Shown here one piece after another: positions 24,324 through 32,402 of a stretch of 64,000 bases of DNA. The stretch comes from Ornithinimicrobium sp. F0845 (GTDB lineage Bacteria > Actinomycetota > Actinomycetes > Actinomycetales > Dermatophilaceae), in assembly GCF_023015765.1 (NCBI RefSeq), contig NZ_JALKAL010000001.1, positions 605,478-669,477 of the forward strand, in the 5' to 3' direction. Both the position numbers and the translations under genes were made by a program. Each line of letters opens with the position of its first letter. Within the stretch, counting starts at the first letter, position 1. Under the pieces are notes generated by a model. It was not told where the DNA came from. It saw only the letters and a list, made by a program, of their open reading frames with translations, and ran no database searches.

Positions 24324-26443
24324 CCGGTCCTCCGCACGGCCCGCGACGGCCCACCTCGGCCGACGAGATCCTGCAGGGGCTCGACCCCGAGCAGCACGCC
24401 GTCGCGGCCGCGCCCACGGGACCGATGTGCGTGCTCGCCGGCGCCGGCACCGGCAAGACCCGGGCGATCACCCACCGGATCGCGTATGGCGTGTGGTCCG
24501 GTGCCTTCCAGCCGCACCAGGTGCTGGCGGTCACCTTCACGGCGCGGGCCGCCGGAGAGATGCGCACCCGCCTGCGGGGCCTCGGGGTGCCCGGTGTGCA
24601 GGCCCGCACCTTCCACGCAGCCGCCCTGCGGCAGCTCCAGTTCTTCTGGCCGCAGGCGGTCGGCGGCGCACCGCCCGAGGTCGTCGCGCAGAAGGCCCCG
24701 GCCGTCGCCGAGGCCGCCGGTCGGCTGCGGCTACGCCTCGACCGTCCCGCCCTGCGTGACCTGGCCGCCGAGATCGAGTGGGCCAAGGTCAACCTGATCA
24801 CCCCGCAGGGCTATCCCGAGGCCGTGCGGGGCCGGCGCGACGGTGTCGCCGGGCTCGACCTCACCGCGGTCTCCCGCGTGATGAGCACCTACGAGGACGT
24901 CAAGGGCGAGCGTCACGTCATCGACTTCGAGGACGTGCTCCTGCTCATGGTGGGCATCCTGGACGCGCACCCCCGGGTGGCCGGGTCGGTGCGTGACCAG
25001 TACCGCCACTTCGTCGTCGACGAGTATCAGGACGTCAACCCCGTGCAGCAGCAGCTGCTCGACCTGTGGCTCGGCGGGCGACAGGAGATCTGCGTGGTCG
25101 GCGACCCGGCCCAGACCATCTACTCCTTCACCGGCGCCTCGCCCAGGCACCTGCTCGAGTTCCCACAGCGGCACCCGGAGGCCACGGTGGTGCGGCTGGT
25201 TCGCAACTACCGGTCCACCCCGCAGATCGTCCAGGTCGCCAACCTGGTGCTCGGTGCGGCGGCCCGGGGCGGGGTCGAGCTCCGTGCCCAGGGCGAGCCG
25301 GGCCGGGCGCCCCGGCTCACGGCATACTCCGACGACGTGGCGGAGGCCGACGGCGTCGCCGAGGCGATCCGTGATCTCCTCGGCAGCGGCACCATGGCCA
25401 GCCAGGTGGCCGTGCTGTTCCGCACCAACGCGCAGTCCGCGGCCGTGGAGTCGGCGCTCGCCGCGCGCGAGGTCCCCTACCTGGTGCGCGGAGGGGAGCG
25501 GTTCTTCTCCCGTCCGGAGGTGCGTCAGGCGGTGCTCCTCCTGCGCGGGGCCAGCCGCGGTGACACAGGCAACGCACCGCTCGGACAGGTCGTCCGCGAC
25601 GTCATCGGTGGTGCCGGGTGGAGCCCGCAGGCGCCGTCGGCGGGTGCCGCGAGCCGGGAGCGGTGGGAGTCCCTGGAGGCGCTGGCCAACCTGGCGGACG
25701 ACCTCTCGGTGGTGGAGCCGGAGATGCGTATCCCGGGGTTCGTCACCGAGCTGGACCGGCGCGCCACCGAGCAGCACGCCCCGACGGTGCAGGGGGTGAC
25801 GCTCGCCTCGCTGCACGCCGCCAAGGGCCTGGAGTGGGACGTCGTGTTCGTCATCGGCTGCAGCGAGGGGCTGCTCCCGGTGTCGATGGCCGAGGGCGCC
25901 GCCCGCATCGAGGAGGAGCGCCGGCTGCTCTACGTCGGGCTGACCCGCGCACGTCGCGACCTGCGGTTGAGCTGGGCCGCCTCCCGCGGTGCCGGTGGCC
26001 GCGCCGGGCGCAAGCCGTCCCGGTTCCTGCAGCCGGCGGGCACGCTGCTGGGACTCGCGCAGGGCCAGGGTGGATCGCCCGCACACAAGGCTCCCCGCGC
26101 TCCGCGCCGGCCGAAGACCTGCCGGACGTGCGGGGCGGCGCTCGGGTCTGCGGCCGAGCGCAAGGTCGGTCGTTGCGACAACTGTCCCCCGACCTACGAC
26201 GAGGCAACGTTCGAGCGGCTCCGGGAGTGGCGGCTCGAGGTGTCCCGTGAGCAGAACGTGCCGGCCTACGTCGTCTTCACCGATGCGACGCTGACGGCCA
26301 TCGCCGAGCTGACACCGAAGACCACCGCGGCGCTCGCGGAGATCGCCGGGGTCGGCCCCCGCAAACTAGAGCTGTACGGCGCCGATGTCCTCGCTGTTCT
26401 TGCTGGTCAGGACGTTGTGCCGATATCACGGAAAAATTCTTGA
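24320..26443 (+). CDS. uvrD2: ATP-dependent DNA helicase UvrD2 (707 aa)
   Basis: Superfamily 1A motifs are intact: VLAGAGTGKTRAITHRIAYG near residue 38, VTFTARAAGEM, VDEYQDVNPVQQ, VGDPAQTIYSFTGA, LASLHAAKGLEWD and YVGLTRAR. The C-terminus has the four-cysteine motif (CRTCGAAL and CDNCPP) and an HRDC domain (PAYVVFTDATLTAIAEL), the hallmark of mycobacterial UvrD2. It unwinds DNA in repair or replication. GTG 24320 overlaps the nudC stop. Its last codons lie within the AT-rich upstream element of the whiB7 promoter. Confidence 0.94.
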   Translation: MTGPPHGPRRPTSADEILQGLDPEQHAVAAAPTGPMCVLAGAGTGKTRAITHRIAYGVWSGAFQPHQVLAVTFTARAAGEMRTRLRGLGVPGVQARTFHAAALRQLQFFWPQAVGGAPPEVVAQKAPAVAEAAGRLRLRLDRPALRDLAAEIEWAKVNLITPQGYPEAVRGRRDGVAGLDLTAVSRVMSTYEDVKGERHVIDFEDVLLLMVGILDAHPRVAGSVRDQYRHFVVDEYQDVNPVQQQLLDLWLGGRQEICVVGDPAQTIYSFTGASPRHLLEFPQRHPEATVVRLVRNYRSTPQIVQVANLVLGAAARGGVELRAQGEPGRAPRLTAYSDDVAEADGVAEAIRDLLGSGTMASQVAVLFRTNAQSAAVESALAAREVPYLVRGGERFFSRPEVRQAVLLLRGASRGDTGNAPLGQVVRDVIGGAGWSPQAPSAGAASRERWESLEALANLADDLSVVEPEMRIPGFVTELDRRATEQHAPTVQGVTLASLHAAKGLEWDVVFVIGCSEGLLPVSMAEGAARIEEERRLLYVGLTRARRDLRLSWAASRGAGGRAGRKPSRFLQPAGTLLGLAQGQGGSPAHKAPRAPRRPKTCRTCGAALGSAAERKVGRCDNCPPTYDEATFERLREWRLEVSREQNVPAYVVFTDATLTAIAELTPKTTAALAEIAGVGPRKLELYGADVLAVLAGQDVVPISRKNS

Positions 26444-26482
26444 TTAATTACGTTGCGCGCCCGCGAGCGGCTGTCGTACGGT
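26432..26482 (+). promoter_or_regulatory. whiB7 promoter with AT-rich WhiB7-binding segment
   Basis: TTGCGC (26453-26458), an 18-nt spacer and TACGGT (26477-26482) form the core promoter. Just upstream, 26430-26452 is strikingly AT-rich for this genome (GAAAAATTCTTGATTAATTA). WhiB7 activates its own gene by gripping an AT-rich minor groove next to the -35 through its AT-hook, so autoactivation is expected. Confidence 0.85.
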
Positions 26483-26552
26483 AGTTCCTGACCAACCCGC
26501 CGGGGGTGACAACCGGGGGACCAGCAGAGCGAGCGAGAGGAGGCGGAAACAA

Positions 26553-26735
26553 ATGGACTACATGATCCTGACAGGCGTGGCAGGCACCAAGGGTGCCGTG
26601 TGCCCAGTTTCCGTCCGCTCGGTTGAGCTGCTGCGGCGGGAGCGCATTGGCACCGGTGTCTTCGGGGCCGATTCTGGCGCCATCACCAACCCTGCCACCG
26701 ATGTGGCGTTCCCCCTTGCGAGGGCTGTGGGTTAG
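26553..26735 (+). CDS. whiB7 leader ORF (60 aa), attenuation control
   Basis: The frame starts ATG 26553 behind GAGAGGAGG and encodes MDYMILTGVAGTKGAVCPVS and 40 further residues, ending in PLARAVG. It lies wholly in the whiB7 leader, upstream of an intrinsic terminator. In mycobacteria and streptomycetes translation of such a leader ORF decides whether transcription runs into whiB7/wblC: ribosome slowing by antibiotics favours read-through. The stop falls about 20 nt before the terminator stem and the last codons pair into an upstream stem, as expected. The peptide itself is unlikely to have a separate function. Confidence 0.85.
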   Translation: MDYMILTGVAGTKGAVCPVSVRSVELLRRERIGTGVFGADSGAITNPATDVAFPLARAVG

Positions 26736-26795
26736 AACAACCTCCATCCCCCTCGCAGGCCGCGGAACCCCATCAGAGGATCCGCGGCCTTTGTG
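26717..26795 (+). terminator. whiB7 attenuator: tandem stems ending in a rho-independent terminator
   Basis: Stem 1 pairs TGCGAGGG (26717-26724, end of the leader ORF) with CCCTCGCA (26750-26757). Stem 2 pairs AGGCCGCGGA (26757-26766) with TCCGCGGCCT (26781-26790) and runs into TTT. The stems share one base, so a ribosome covering the end of the leader ORF would change the folding. Confidence 0.85.
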
Positions 26796-26910
26796 CATCT
26801 GCAGCAGGTGCCTGAAGTCCGGGTCCTCGATCGAGGAGCCAGCCATGACAGATCAGGACCGGGCCGAGCGCCCGCACCACCACTGCACACCGCGCGAGGA
26901 AGGGAACAGC

Positions 26911-27234
26911 GTGTCAACCCACGCAGGCGTCCAATACGCCCAGCAGACCGAACCGTCGATGAACCCCTGGATGGTCGGGGGGACCGGCGACGTCGAGGCC
27001 GAGTTGCCCTGCCGCCAGCACCCCGCTGACCTGTGGTTCGCCGAGCTGCCCGAAGAGGTCGAGGCAGCCAAGGCACTCTGCGGCGACTGCCCGATCAGGG
27101 CGATGTGCCTCGAGCAGGCGCTCGAGCGGCACGAGCCGTGGGGTGTCTGGGGAGGGCAACTCGTCCTCCAGGGGACCGTCGTGCCGCGCAAGCGGCCCCG
27201 CGGCCGTCCCCGCAAGAACCCCGTCGCCGCGTGA
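26911..27234 (+). CDS. whiB7: WhiB7-family iron-sulphur transcription factor (107 aa)
   Basis: Four cysteines bind a [4Fe-4S] cluster: LPCRQHPADLWF, then ALCGDCPIRAMCLEQAL. The WhiB turn EPWGVWGG and the AT-hook KRPRGRPRKN at the C-terminus identify WhiB7, which joins the primary sigma factor to switch on intrinsic antibiotic-resistance genes. GTG 26911 with GGAAGGGAA upstream is preferred; an in-frame ATG at 26845, also with GAGGAG, would add 22 residues that look unlike the family. Position next to uvrD2 matches Rv3197A. Regulated by the promoter and attenuator described upstream. Confidence 0.93.
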   Translation: MSTHAGVQYAQQTEPSMNPWMVGGTGDVEAELPCRQHPADLWFAELPEEVEAAKALCGDCPIRAMCLEQALERHEPWGVWGGQLVLQGTVVPRKRPRGRPRKNPVAA

Positions 27235-27269
27235 CGACGACGGATCCACAACACAACTCAGGAGCAGAC

Positions 27270-27419
27270 ATGTACCACCTGTTAGACGAGCAGTTGGCCC
27301 GCGCCCAGCATCGGGAGCGGTCCGCGAACCTGGAGCTGGAGCACCGGCAGAAGCTCGCGATGAGCCTGCGGCCGACCGCCCTGCGCCAGGCCACCCAGGC
27401 GTATCTCCTGCAGCGGTGA
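27270..27419 (+). CDS. Small Arg/Leu-rich protein after whiB7 (49 aa)
   Basis: ATG 27270 follows CAGGAG and opens a 49-codon frame (MYHLLDEQLARAQHRERSAN, then helical LELEHRQKLAMSLR). It lies 35 bp after whiB7 and before a strong terminator, so it should be co-transcribed with whiB7 and induced with it. The sequence predicts one or two amphipathic helices and has no recognised domain. Codon use is like the neighbours. Confidence 0.6.
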   Translation: MYHLLDEQLARAQHRERSANLELEHRQKLAMSLRPTALRQATQAYLLQR

Positions 27420-27471
27420 CACCGGCACGTGCCGGGGCGCATTGCCAGGCGCCGCCGCAGGAGCACCCGCC

Positions 27472-27518
27472 GAGGCGGGGTCGACACACCCAATCGTGTG
27501 CCGGCCCCGCCTCTTTCT
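27472..27518 (+). terminator. Rho-independent terminator of the whiB7 transcript
   Basis: GAGGCGGGG (27472-27480) pairs with CCCCGCCTC (27505-27513), with further pairing of ACAC/GTGT inside, followed by TTTCT. A separate 14-bp palindrome CCGGCACGTGCCGG lies at 27422-27435. Confidence 0.85.
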
Positions 27519-27569
27519 GTGCCGCCTCCTTCGGTGTGGTGCCCAGGGCCTGTGTGGAGCCCAGGGTCA

Positions 27570-28397
27570 TCAGGTATGGGTCGCACAGTCGCAGGCCGGG
27601 TGGCGCTCCCACCGACGGGTGCGCACATCGGGCAGAGGCAGCGACAGGTGCCAGGAGACACCGAGCACGCTCTCGACGGACACCAGGCACTCCAGCGTGA
27701 TCATCGCCACCAGGGCGGCCACCGCGTTGGCGTGGGCCGGCGGGGCGTCGACCCTTCGTGTCAGCTCCACCGCGGGAGAGGTGATCTGGGTGAGGATGGT
27801 GGGCCAGGCGCGGTCTCGGTCGCGACGGTGGAGGTCCAGGCAGCGCAGGCAGGCGGACCGCCCGGGGTGGACCAGCGGGCCGATGACGACCTCCCCGTCG
27901 CGCAGCACGACAGGCAGCTGCGGCACCCGCGCGACCTGCCAGGGCCGGCCCTGGTCCGGAGCGATCGCGTCCGCGGCGCAGAGGACCACCAGACTGACGT
28001 CGCCGTTCGCCGGGTCGCCCTCCCCGGCCACCAGCCGACCGGCCCCGAGACCGGTCAGCTCGCCCCGGATGCGGTCGATCACCTCCCCGCGGCCGGGGAC
28101 CGCCAGGTAGCAGTCGTCAGCCCTCCTGGGCGCCGCACCCGGGTCGACCAGCAGACCGTGCCCCCCGAGGGTGTCGACGAGGTCCGTGACCCGTTCGACG
28201 GGGACACCAAAGCGCTGCGCGAGGACCGTGTCGCGGGAGGTGCCGCCGCTGCCGGCGAGCGAGAGCAGGAGCTCGGTCTCCGGCTCGGTCAGCCCGGCGA
28301 GGACGATGCCGTGCGCTGGGGAGAGCCCGAACTGCACCTCACCCGGGGCTCGGCGCACCGGGCGGGCACTGGGGCGGAGCCGGACCATCGGGGACAT
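27570..28397 (-). CDS. ThiF/TOMM cyclodehydratase-like protein, E1-like remnant (275 aa)
   Basis: The protein resembles the leader-peptide-binding, ThiF-like partner proteins of thiazole/oxazole-modified microcin systems: a winged-helix-like N-terminus (SRDTVLAQRFGVPVERVTDL), a Rossmann-like middle (DVSLVVLCAADA), a zinc-type CLRCLDLHRRDRDRAWP near residue 190, and a C-terminal CDC. It lacks a clear ATP-binding E1 core. Homologues at this position (Rv3196) lie near whiB7 and uvrD2 without any precursor peptide or YcaO partner, as here. Role unknown; a housekeeping adaptor is possible. Confidence 0.7.
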   Translation of the reverse strand: MSPMVRLRPSARPVRRAPGEVQFGLSPAHGIVLAGLTEPETELLLSLAGSGGTSRDTVLAQRFGVPVERVTDLVDTLGGHGLLVDPGAAPRRADDCYLAVPGRGEVIDRIRGELTGLGAGRLVAGEGDPANGDVSLVVLCAADAIAPDQGRPWQVARVPQLPVVLRDGEVVIGPLVHPGRSACLRCLDLHRRDRDRAWPTILTQITSPAVELTRRVDAPPAHANAVAALVAMITLECLVSVESVLGVSWHLSLPLPDVRTRRWERHPACDCATHT

Positions 28398-28511
28398 GGG
28401 CAGACCCTGCCATCCTGGAGCGCGCGGTGGGCGCGGTTGTCCACAGGGTGCACGTCAGGCACGCACCGGGACTGCAGCAGACGACCTGGACAACAACCCG
28501 GACAGGCAGAA

Positions 28512-28544
28512 GGGCGGGTCGGTGCACCCGGCACCGGCCCGCCC
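28512..28544. terminator. Hairpin terminator downstream of the DUF5679 gene
   Basis: GGGCGGGTCGGTGC (28512-28525) pairs with GCACCGGCCCGCCC (28531-28544) over 14 bp with one G-T wobble and a 5-nt loop. It ends the DUF5679 transcript before the ThiF-like gene start. Confidence 0.75.
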
Positions 28545-28567
28545 CTCTGGCAGGGTGGTCAACTCGC

Positions 28568-28741
28568 TCAGGCGCTGGCGGCCTTGCCGAGGATCCGGTT
28601 GAGGTTGGTGCCGCACACCGGGCACACGCCCTTGGCCATGCGGCGGCCGTTGGTCTCCACCACGCGCCCCTCAGCCTCGCGCTTCTCCTTGCACTTCACG
28701 CAGTAGAACTCGCCCTGGTAGGTCTCGTTGGTCTCAGCCAT
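28568..28741 (-). CDS. DUF5679 zinc-ribbon protein (57 aa)
   Basis: The reading frame runs from ATG 28741 to the stop at 28568 and encodes a small protein with two CxxC knuckles: EFYCVKCKEKRE near residue 14 and GVCPVCGTNLNRILGK near residue 41. This is the pattern of DUF5679 and similar actinobacterial zinc ribbons. The C-terminal NRILG motif is reminiscent of ribosome- or RNA-associated ribbons. GAGGAG lies about 9 bases upstream of the ATG. Function unknown. Confidence 0.85.
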   Translation of the reverse strand: MAETNETYQGEFYCVKCKEKREAEGRVVETNGRRMAKGVCPVCGTNLNRILGKAASA

Positions 28742-28828
28742 GGTCTCTCACTCCTCATCAGTCCGCGGGCCGGAGCCCGGCTGGAGCAGGTCGTGCGACC
28801 CGCATTTCGGTTCCACCCTAGACCCAGG

Positions 28829-28858
28829 TGAGCACAAATCCCGCACGATTCGTGCTCA
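28829..28858. promoter_or_regulatory. Dyad in the divergent DUF5679 / M48-like intergenic region
   Basis: TGAGCACAAATC (28829-28840) and GATTCGTGCTCA (28847-28858) form an inverted repeat with one mismatch and a 6-nt centre. It could be a regulator-binding site serving both genes. A minus-strand TAGGGT at 28820-28815 is a possible -10. Confidence 0.45.
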
Positions 28859-28928
28859 GCCACCCTGCGTGTCGGTCCCTGTGGACACAGGCACGACCTG
28901 TCGGTCCGGGCGGCTAACGTGACCCTTC

Positions 28929-29507
28929 ATGACGCACACATCCCGCGGATATGAGAGCGCCGGCCCCGCGAGCGCCCGGCCGGAGGTGGAGATCCGCCGC
29001 AGCGCCCGCCGACGCAGGACGATCTCCGCGCGTCTGGAGGGGGACACATTCGTGGTGCTCATGCCGGCCGGGCTCAGCCAGGAGGAGGAACAGCAGCACG
29101 TCGACAACCTGCTGGGCCGCCACCTGCGGGCCCAGGCACGGCGACGGCTCGAACGCGAGGACCTGATGGCCCGGGCCATGCTCCTGTCCGAGCGCTACCT
29201 GGACGGTCGGGCCCGTCCCGCGTCCATCACCTGGGTCACCAACCAGCAGAAGCGGTGGGGGTCGTGCAGCCCGACGACCCGCACGATCCGGCTGTCCACG
29301 GAGCTGGAGGGCATGCCCGCGTGGGTGGTCGACAGCGTGATCCTGCACGAGCTGGCCCACCTCCTGGAGCCCAACCACGGACCGCGGTTCAAGGCACTGG
29401 TGGGCAGGGACCAGCGCTACGCCGAGTCGACCGCGTTCCTCCGGGGCGTGGCCTTCGCGACAGGACGCGAGATGTCCGACGACGACGGGGACCTGGAGCC
29501 GGGGTGA
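28929..29507 (+). CDS. M48/YgjP-like zinc metallopeptidase (192 aa)
   Basis: The protein has the compact DUF45/WLM metallopeptidase core: WVTNQQKRWGSCSPTTRTIRL, then SVILHELAHLLEPNHGPRF, where HELAH plus the following H are the zinc ligands and the glutamate is the base. The N-terminus (RRSARRRRTISARLEGDTFVV) matches YgjP relatives. It is cytoplasmic with no signal peptide. TAACGT lies 8 nt before the ATG, compatible with a leaderless start. Substrate unknown. Confidence 0.83.
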   Translation: MTHTSRGYESAGPASARPEVEIRRSARRRRTISARLEGDTFVVLMPAGLSQEEEQQHVDNLLGRHLRAQARRRLEREDLMARAMLLSERYLDGRARPASITWVTNQQKRWGSCSPTTRTIRLSTELEGMPAWVVDSVILHELAHLLEPNHGPRFKALVGRDQRYAESTAFLRGVAFATGREMSDDDGDLEPG

Positions 29508-29550
29508 CCCGCGCCACGAGCCGTGCCGCGAGCACTCGGCACGACGTCGG

Positions 29551-31095
29551 TCAGGACTCCTCGTCGCGGAGGAGGCGCTCCAGCTCCTCGTCCAGGGTGG
29601 TGTCGTCCTCGCTGGCGCTGGTGACGCGCTCCACGAAGCCGAGCGGGTCGTCCAGGTCGGCGGCGCCGGGTGCCAGGTCCGGGTGCTCCCACGCCCGGTC
29701 CCGGGCGCTCTGACCGGCCTCGGACTCCAGCGCCGCCCACAGGTTGGCGGCATCGCGGAGCCGCCGCGGTCGCAGCCCGAGCCCGACCAGGGAGGCGAAT
29801 GTCTTCTCCGCGGGGCCACCGGTGGCCCGGCGGCGACGCACCGCCTCGGCGAGCGCCTGTGCATTCGGCAGGTGCGGGTCGGCGGCCCGCCCGGCGACCG
29901 TGTCGACCCATCCCTCCACCAGGGCCAGGTAGGTCTCCAACCGCGTCAGGGCCTTGCGCTGGGCGTCGCTGGGCTCGGGGGAGAATAGGGACCCGGCGAC
30001 CGCTTCCTGCATGGCCTGCGGGTCACTGGGGTCGACCGACCGCAGTGCCTGCTCGATCCCCTCGGTGTCCAGCCGGATGTCTCGCGCGTAGTCCCGCACC
30101 GCGGTGAGCAGCTGCGGGCCGAGCCACGGCACCCCGGCGAACAACCGCACCCGGGCGGCCTCACGGACGGCCAGGTAGAGATGGACCTCGCCAGCGTCCA
30201 CCTGGAGTCCCTCGGCGAATGCCGAGACGTTCGCGGGCAGCAGCGCCACGACCTCGCCCGGCAGCAGCGGGAGTCCCACCTCGGTGCCGGACACGGTCTC
30301 CGTCGCGAGGGTCCCCACAGCCTGCCCGACCTGGGCACCGAACATGCCCGCGCTCATCCGCCGCATCATGGGTTCCATCTGACCCAGCAGGGCACGGGGG
30401 TCCATGCCCGGGGGCATCCCGGGCAGCTGGGGGAGCTCGCCCTCCCCGAGGCCTCGCAACTGCTCCTGCATGGCGTTGGTCATGGCTGCGGCCACCCCGG
30501 CCGCGACGGGCTCGGTGAGGGCCTGCCACACGGGCATACTCAGCTCGACCCACTCGGCGCGGCTCAGGGCACGCACCCGCCCCTCCGGCGGAGCCAGGTC
30601 CGTGACCTGGTCCAGCCACAGGGTGGCGACCTGCACGACCTGCTCGACATCCCGCACGGTGGCCTCGGCAATGCTCTGGTCGCCAGCCGCCGCCACCACA
30701 TTGCGGGCGCCGTCGTTGGCGACGCCGATGTTGACGGCAGAGCCGTCGTCCGGGCCGGCCATCATCGCCTGCACCTGGGCCTGAACCATCTGCATCATCG
30801 CGGGATCGATCTGTCCGAGGCCCATGGCCTCGAGCTGCTCCCGCAGCTCGGGCGGCAGCTCGCCACCGAACAGCGCGCCGAGCGCGTCGGCACCCGACTC
30901 GGGTGTGTCCGGTGCGGAGCCCCCCGAGCCGGGCGTGTCCGGCGCGGAGCCTCCCGTGCCGGAGTCCCCGGCGGACGAGTGCCCTGACACGTCTCCGGAC
31001 GCGGGATCACCGGACCCGCGGAAGCCCATCGGCTCGTGACGCCCCTCGGCGTCGTCGCCGGGGTTGCCGGCCCCAGAGTTCTTCTCATCCGACAC
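29551..31095 (-). CDS. DUF2342 zinc-dependent metalloprotease-like protein (514 aa)
   Basis: After a Gly/Ser/Pro/Asp-rich leader with a GGSAPDTPGSGG duplication (residues ~35-65), the protein follows the TIGR03624/DUF2342 'putative hydrolase' family of actinobacteria: MMRRMSAGMFGAQVGQAVGTL near 245, PANVSAFAEGLQ, then EVHLYLAVREAARVRLFAGVPWL near 305-327, the conserved core. It corresponds to Rv3195. GTG 31095 has GGAAGGA seven bases upstream. Proteolytic activity has been predicted for the family and I cannot confirm it from sequence. It is divergent from the epimerase gene. Confidence 0.83.
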   Translation of the reverse strand: MSDEKNSGAGNPGDDAEGRHEPMGFRGSGDPASGDVSGHSSAGDSGTGGSAPDTPGSGGSAPDTPESGADALGALFGGELPPELREQLEAMGLGQIDPAMMQMVQAQVQAMMAGPDDGSAVNIGVANDGARNVVAAAGDQSIAEATVRDVEQVVQVATLWLDQVTDLAPPEGRVRALSRAEWVELSMPVWQALTEPVAAGVAAAMTNAMQEQLRGLGEGELPQLPGMPPGMDPRALLGQMEPMMRRMSAGMFGAQVGQAVGTLATETVSGTEVGLPLLPGEVVALLPANVSAFAEGLQVDAGEVHLYLAVREAARVRLFAGVPWLGPQLLTAVRDYARDIRLDTEGIEQALRSVDPSDPQAMQEAVAGSLFSPEPSDAQRKALTRLETYLALVEGWVDTVAGRAADPHLPNAQALAEAVRRRRATGGPAEKTFASLVGLGLRPRRLRDAANLWAALESEAGQSARDRAWEHPDLAPGAADLDDPLGFVERVTSASEDDTTLDEELERLLRDEES

Positions 31096-31225
31096 GGCAC
31101 TGTCCTTCCGTCGCGTTGATCCGCTTGCCCATCATGCCCCTCCTGGGAGGATGGGTCCCGAGGTCACCCCCGCACCACCGTGCCCGCGGGGCCTCTGTTA
31201 CCCCAGTCAACAGGAGGAGCGGGCC

Positions 31226-32332
31226 ATGAGTTCCCACGAGGAGGACTTTCGCTCTCGGCGTACCCACGACGCGCGCCGCGTCGGCGTGACGCGCGCGGGC
31301 ACGTCGCTGGGGGCGGTCCTCACGCAGCAACTCCGGTCAGGCGGGCACCAGGTGATAGGGCTGGGCCATGCGCCGGAGTCGCCCTCCGGCCCATCCGCCG
31401 AGCCCTCCTGGCGGGACACCGACCTGGTGTCCCCCGAGGTGGTGGACGCACTCCAGGACCTGGATGCCGTCGTGCACCTCACCCACGGTGCGCACCTGAG
31501 CGGCGAGCTCGCCGAGGACCCCGGCGTCCGCCGGTCCCGCCTAGTCAGGGAGATGCAGACCCTGACCGTGGCCTCCGCGGCGGCCGGGGTCCGGCACCTC
31601 GTGGTCGTGACCAGCGCGATGGTCTACGGCGCCCGGCCGGACAACCCGGTGCCGCTGCCGGAGGACAGTCCGTTGCGGTCGGACGACACCGAGGGCATGG
31701 TCGCCGACCTCGTCGAGATCGAGGAGCTCCTGGACCGGGCCCGCGACGTGCACCCGGCCGTCCTGGTGACCTCGGTCCGCCCGGCGGCCCTGGTGGGGCC
31801 GGGGGTGGACAGCATCATCACCCGGCACTTCGAGGCACCGCGTCTGCTCGCGCTCAAGGGGGCACGACCCCGTTGGCAGTTCTGCCACGTCGAGGACCTG
31901 GGTCGGGCGCTGGGGACGGTCCTGGACGAGCGACTGGGCCCGGTCGTGACCGTGGGAGCCCCCGGGAGCCTGGGCCTGGAACAGGTCGAGGAGATCTCCC
32001 ACCTGAGACACATCTCCGTGGCCCCGGCCGCGGCGCACGGCGCAGCGGACCGTCTGCACCGTCTGGGGGTCCTCCCCGTGCCGGCCTCGGACCTGGCCTA
32101 CGTGTCCAGCCCGTGGGTCGTGGACTCCCGACGGTTGGTGGACCACGGCTGGCTGGCCACGCACGACAACGTGGACTCCCTGAGGGTGCTCCTGGAGGAG
32201 GTGCGGGCTGACCGCCTCGCCCGGCGCGTCGAGCGCAAGGAGGCCGCCCTCGGCGCGGCCGGGGCGGCCAGCGCGGCGGTCGCGATCGTGGCCACGGCCG
32301 CGTTGCTGCGCCGTCGGCGCAACCGGACCTGA
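31226..32332 (+). CDS. NAD-dependent epimerase/dehydratase-like protein with C-terminal membrane anchor (368 aa)
   Basis: ATG 31226 has AGGAGG upstream. The fold is the extended short-chain dehydrogenase type: a nucleotide loop VTRAGTSLGAVLTQQL, which is weaker than the usual GxxGxxG, DLDAVVHLTHGAH, then VVVTSAMVYGARPDNPVPLPE around the YxxxK region, though no clear YxxxK lysine follows. The C-terminus is a single hydrophobic stretch (GAASAAVAIVATAALL) followed by RRRRNRT, suggesting a tail anchor. It may be an enzyme on a sugar or a redox sensor; substrate unknown. Confidence 0.72.
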   Translation: MSSHEEDFRSRRTHDARRVGVTRAGTSLGAVLTQQLRSGGHQVIGLGHAPESPSGPSAEPSWRDTDLVSPEVVDALQDLDAVVHLTHGAHLSGELAEDPGVRRSRLVREMQTLTVASAAAGVRHLVVVTSAMVYGARPDNPVPLPEDSPLRSDDTEGMVADLVEIEELLDRARDVHPAVLVTSVRPAALVGPGVDSIITRHFEAPRLLALKGARPRWQFCHVEDLGRALGTVLDERLGPVVTVGAPGSLGLEQVEEISHLRHISVAPAAAHGAADRLHRLGVLPVPASDLAYVSSPWVVDSRRLVDHGWLATHDNVDSLRVLLEEVRADRLARRVERKEAALGAAGAASAAVAIVATAALLRRRRNRT

Positions 32333-32402
32333 GGAGGGTGCTGACAGCATGCGCACGGGGGACGCCCAGCCATCTCACGGCCAGGTGATGGATGATGGCG
32401 CG

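Noticed and set aside
27570-28397. Biosynthetic gene cluster for a modified peptide
   Set aside because: Only the ThiF-like protein resembles such systems; no YcaO, dehydrogenase, precursor peptide or exporter is nearby.
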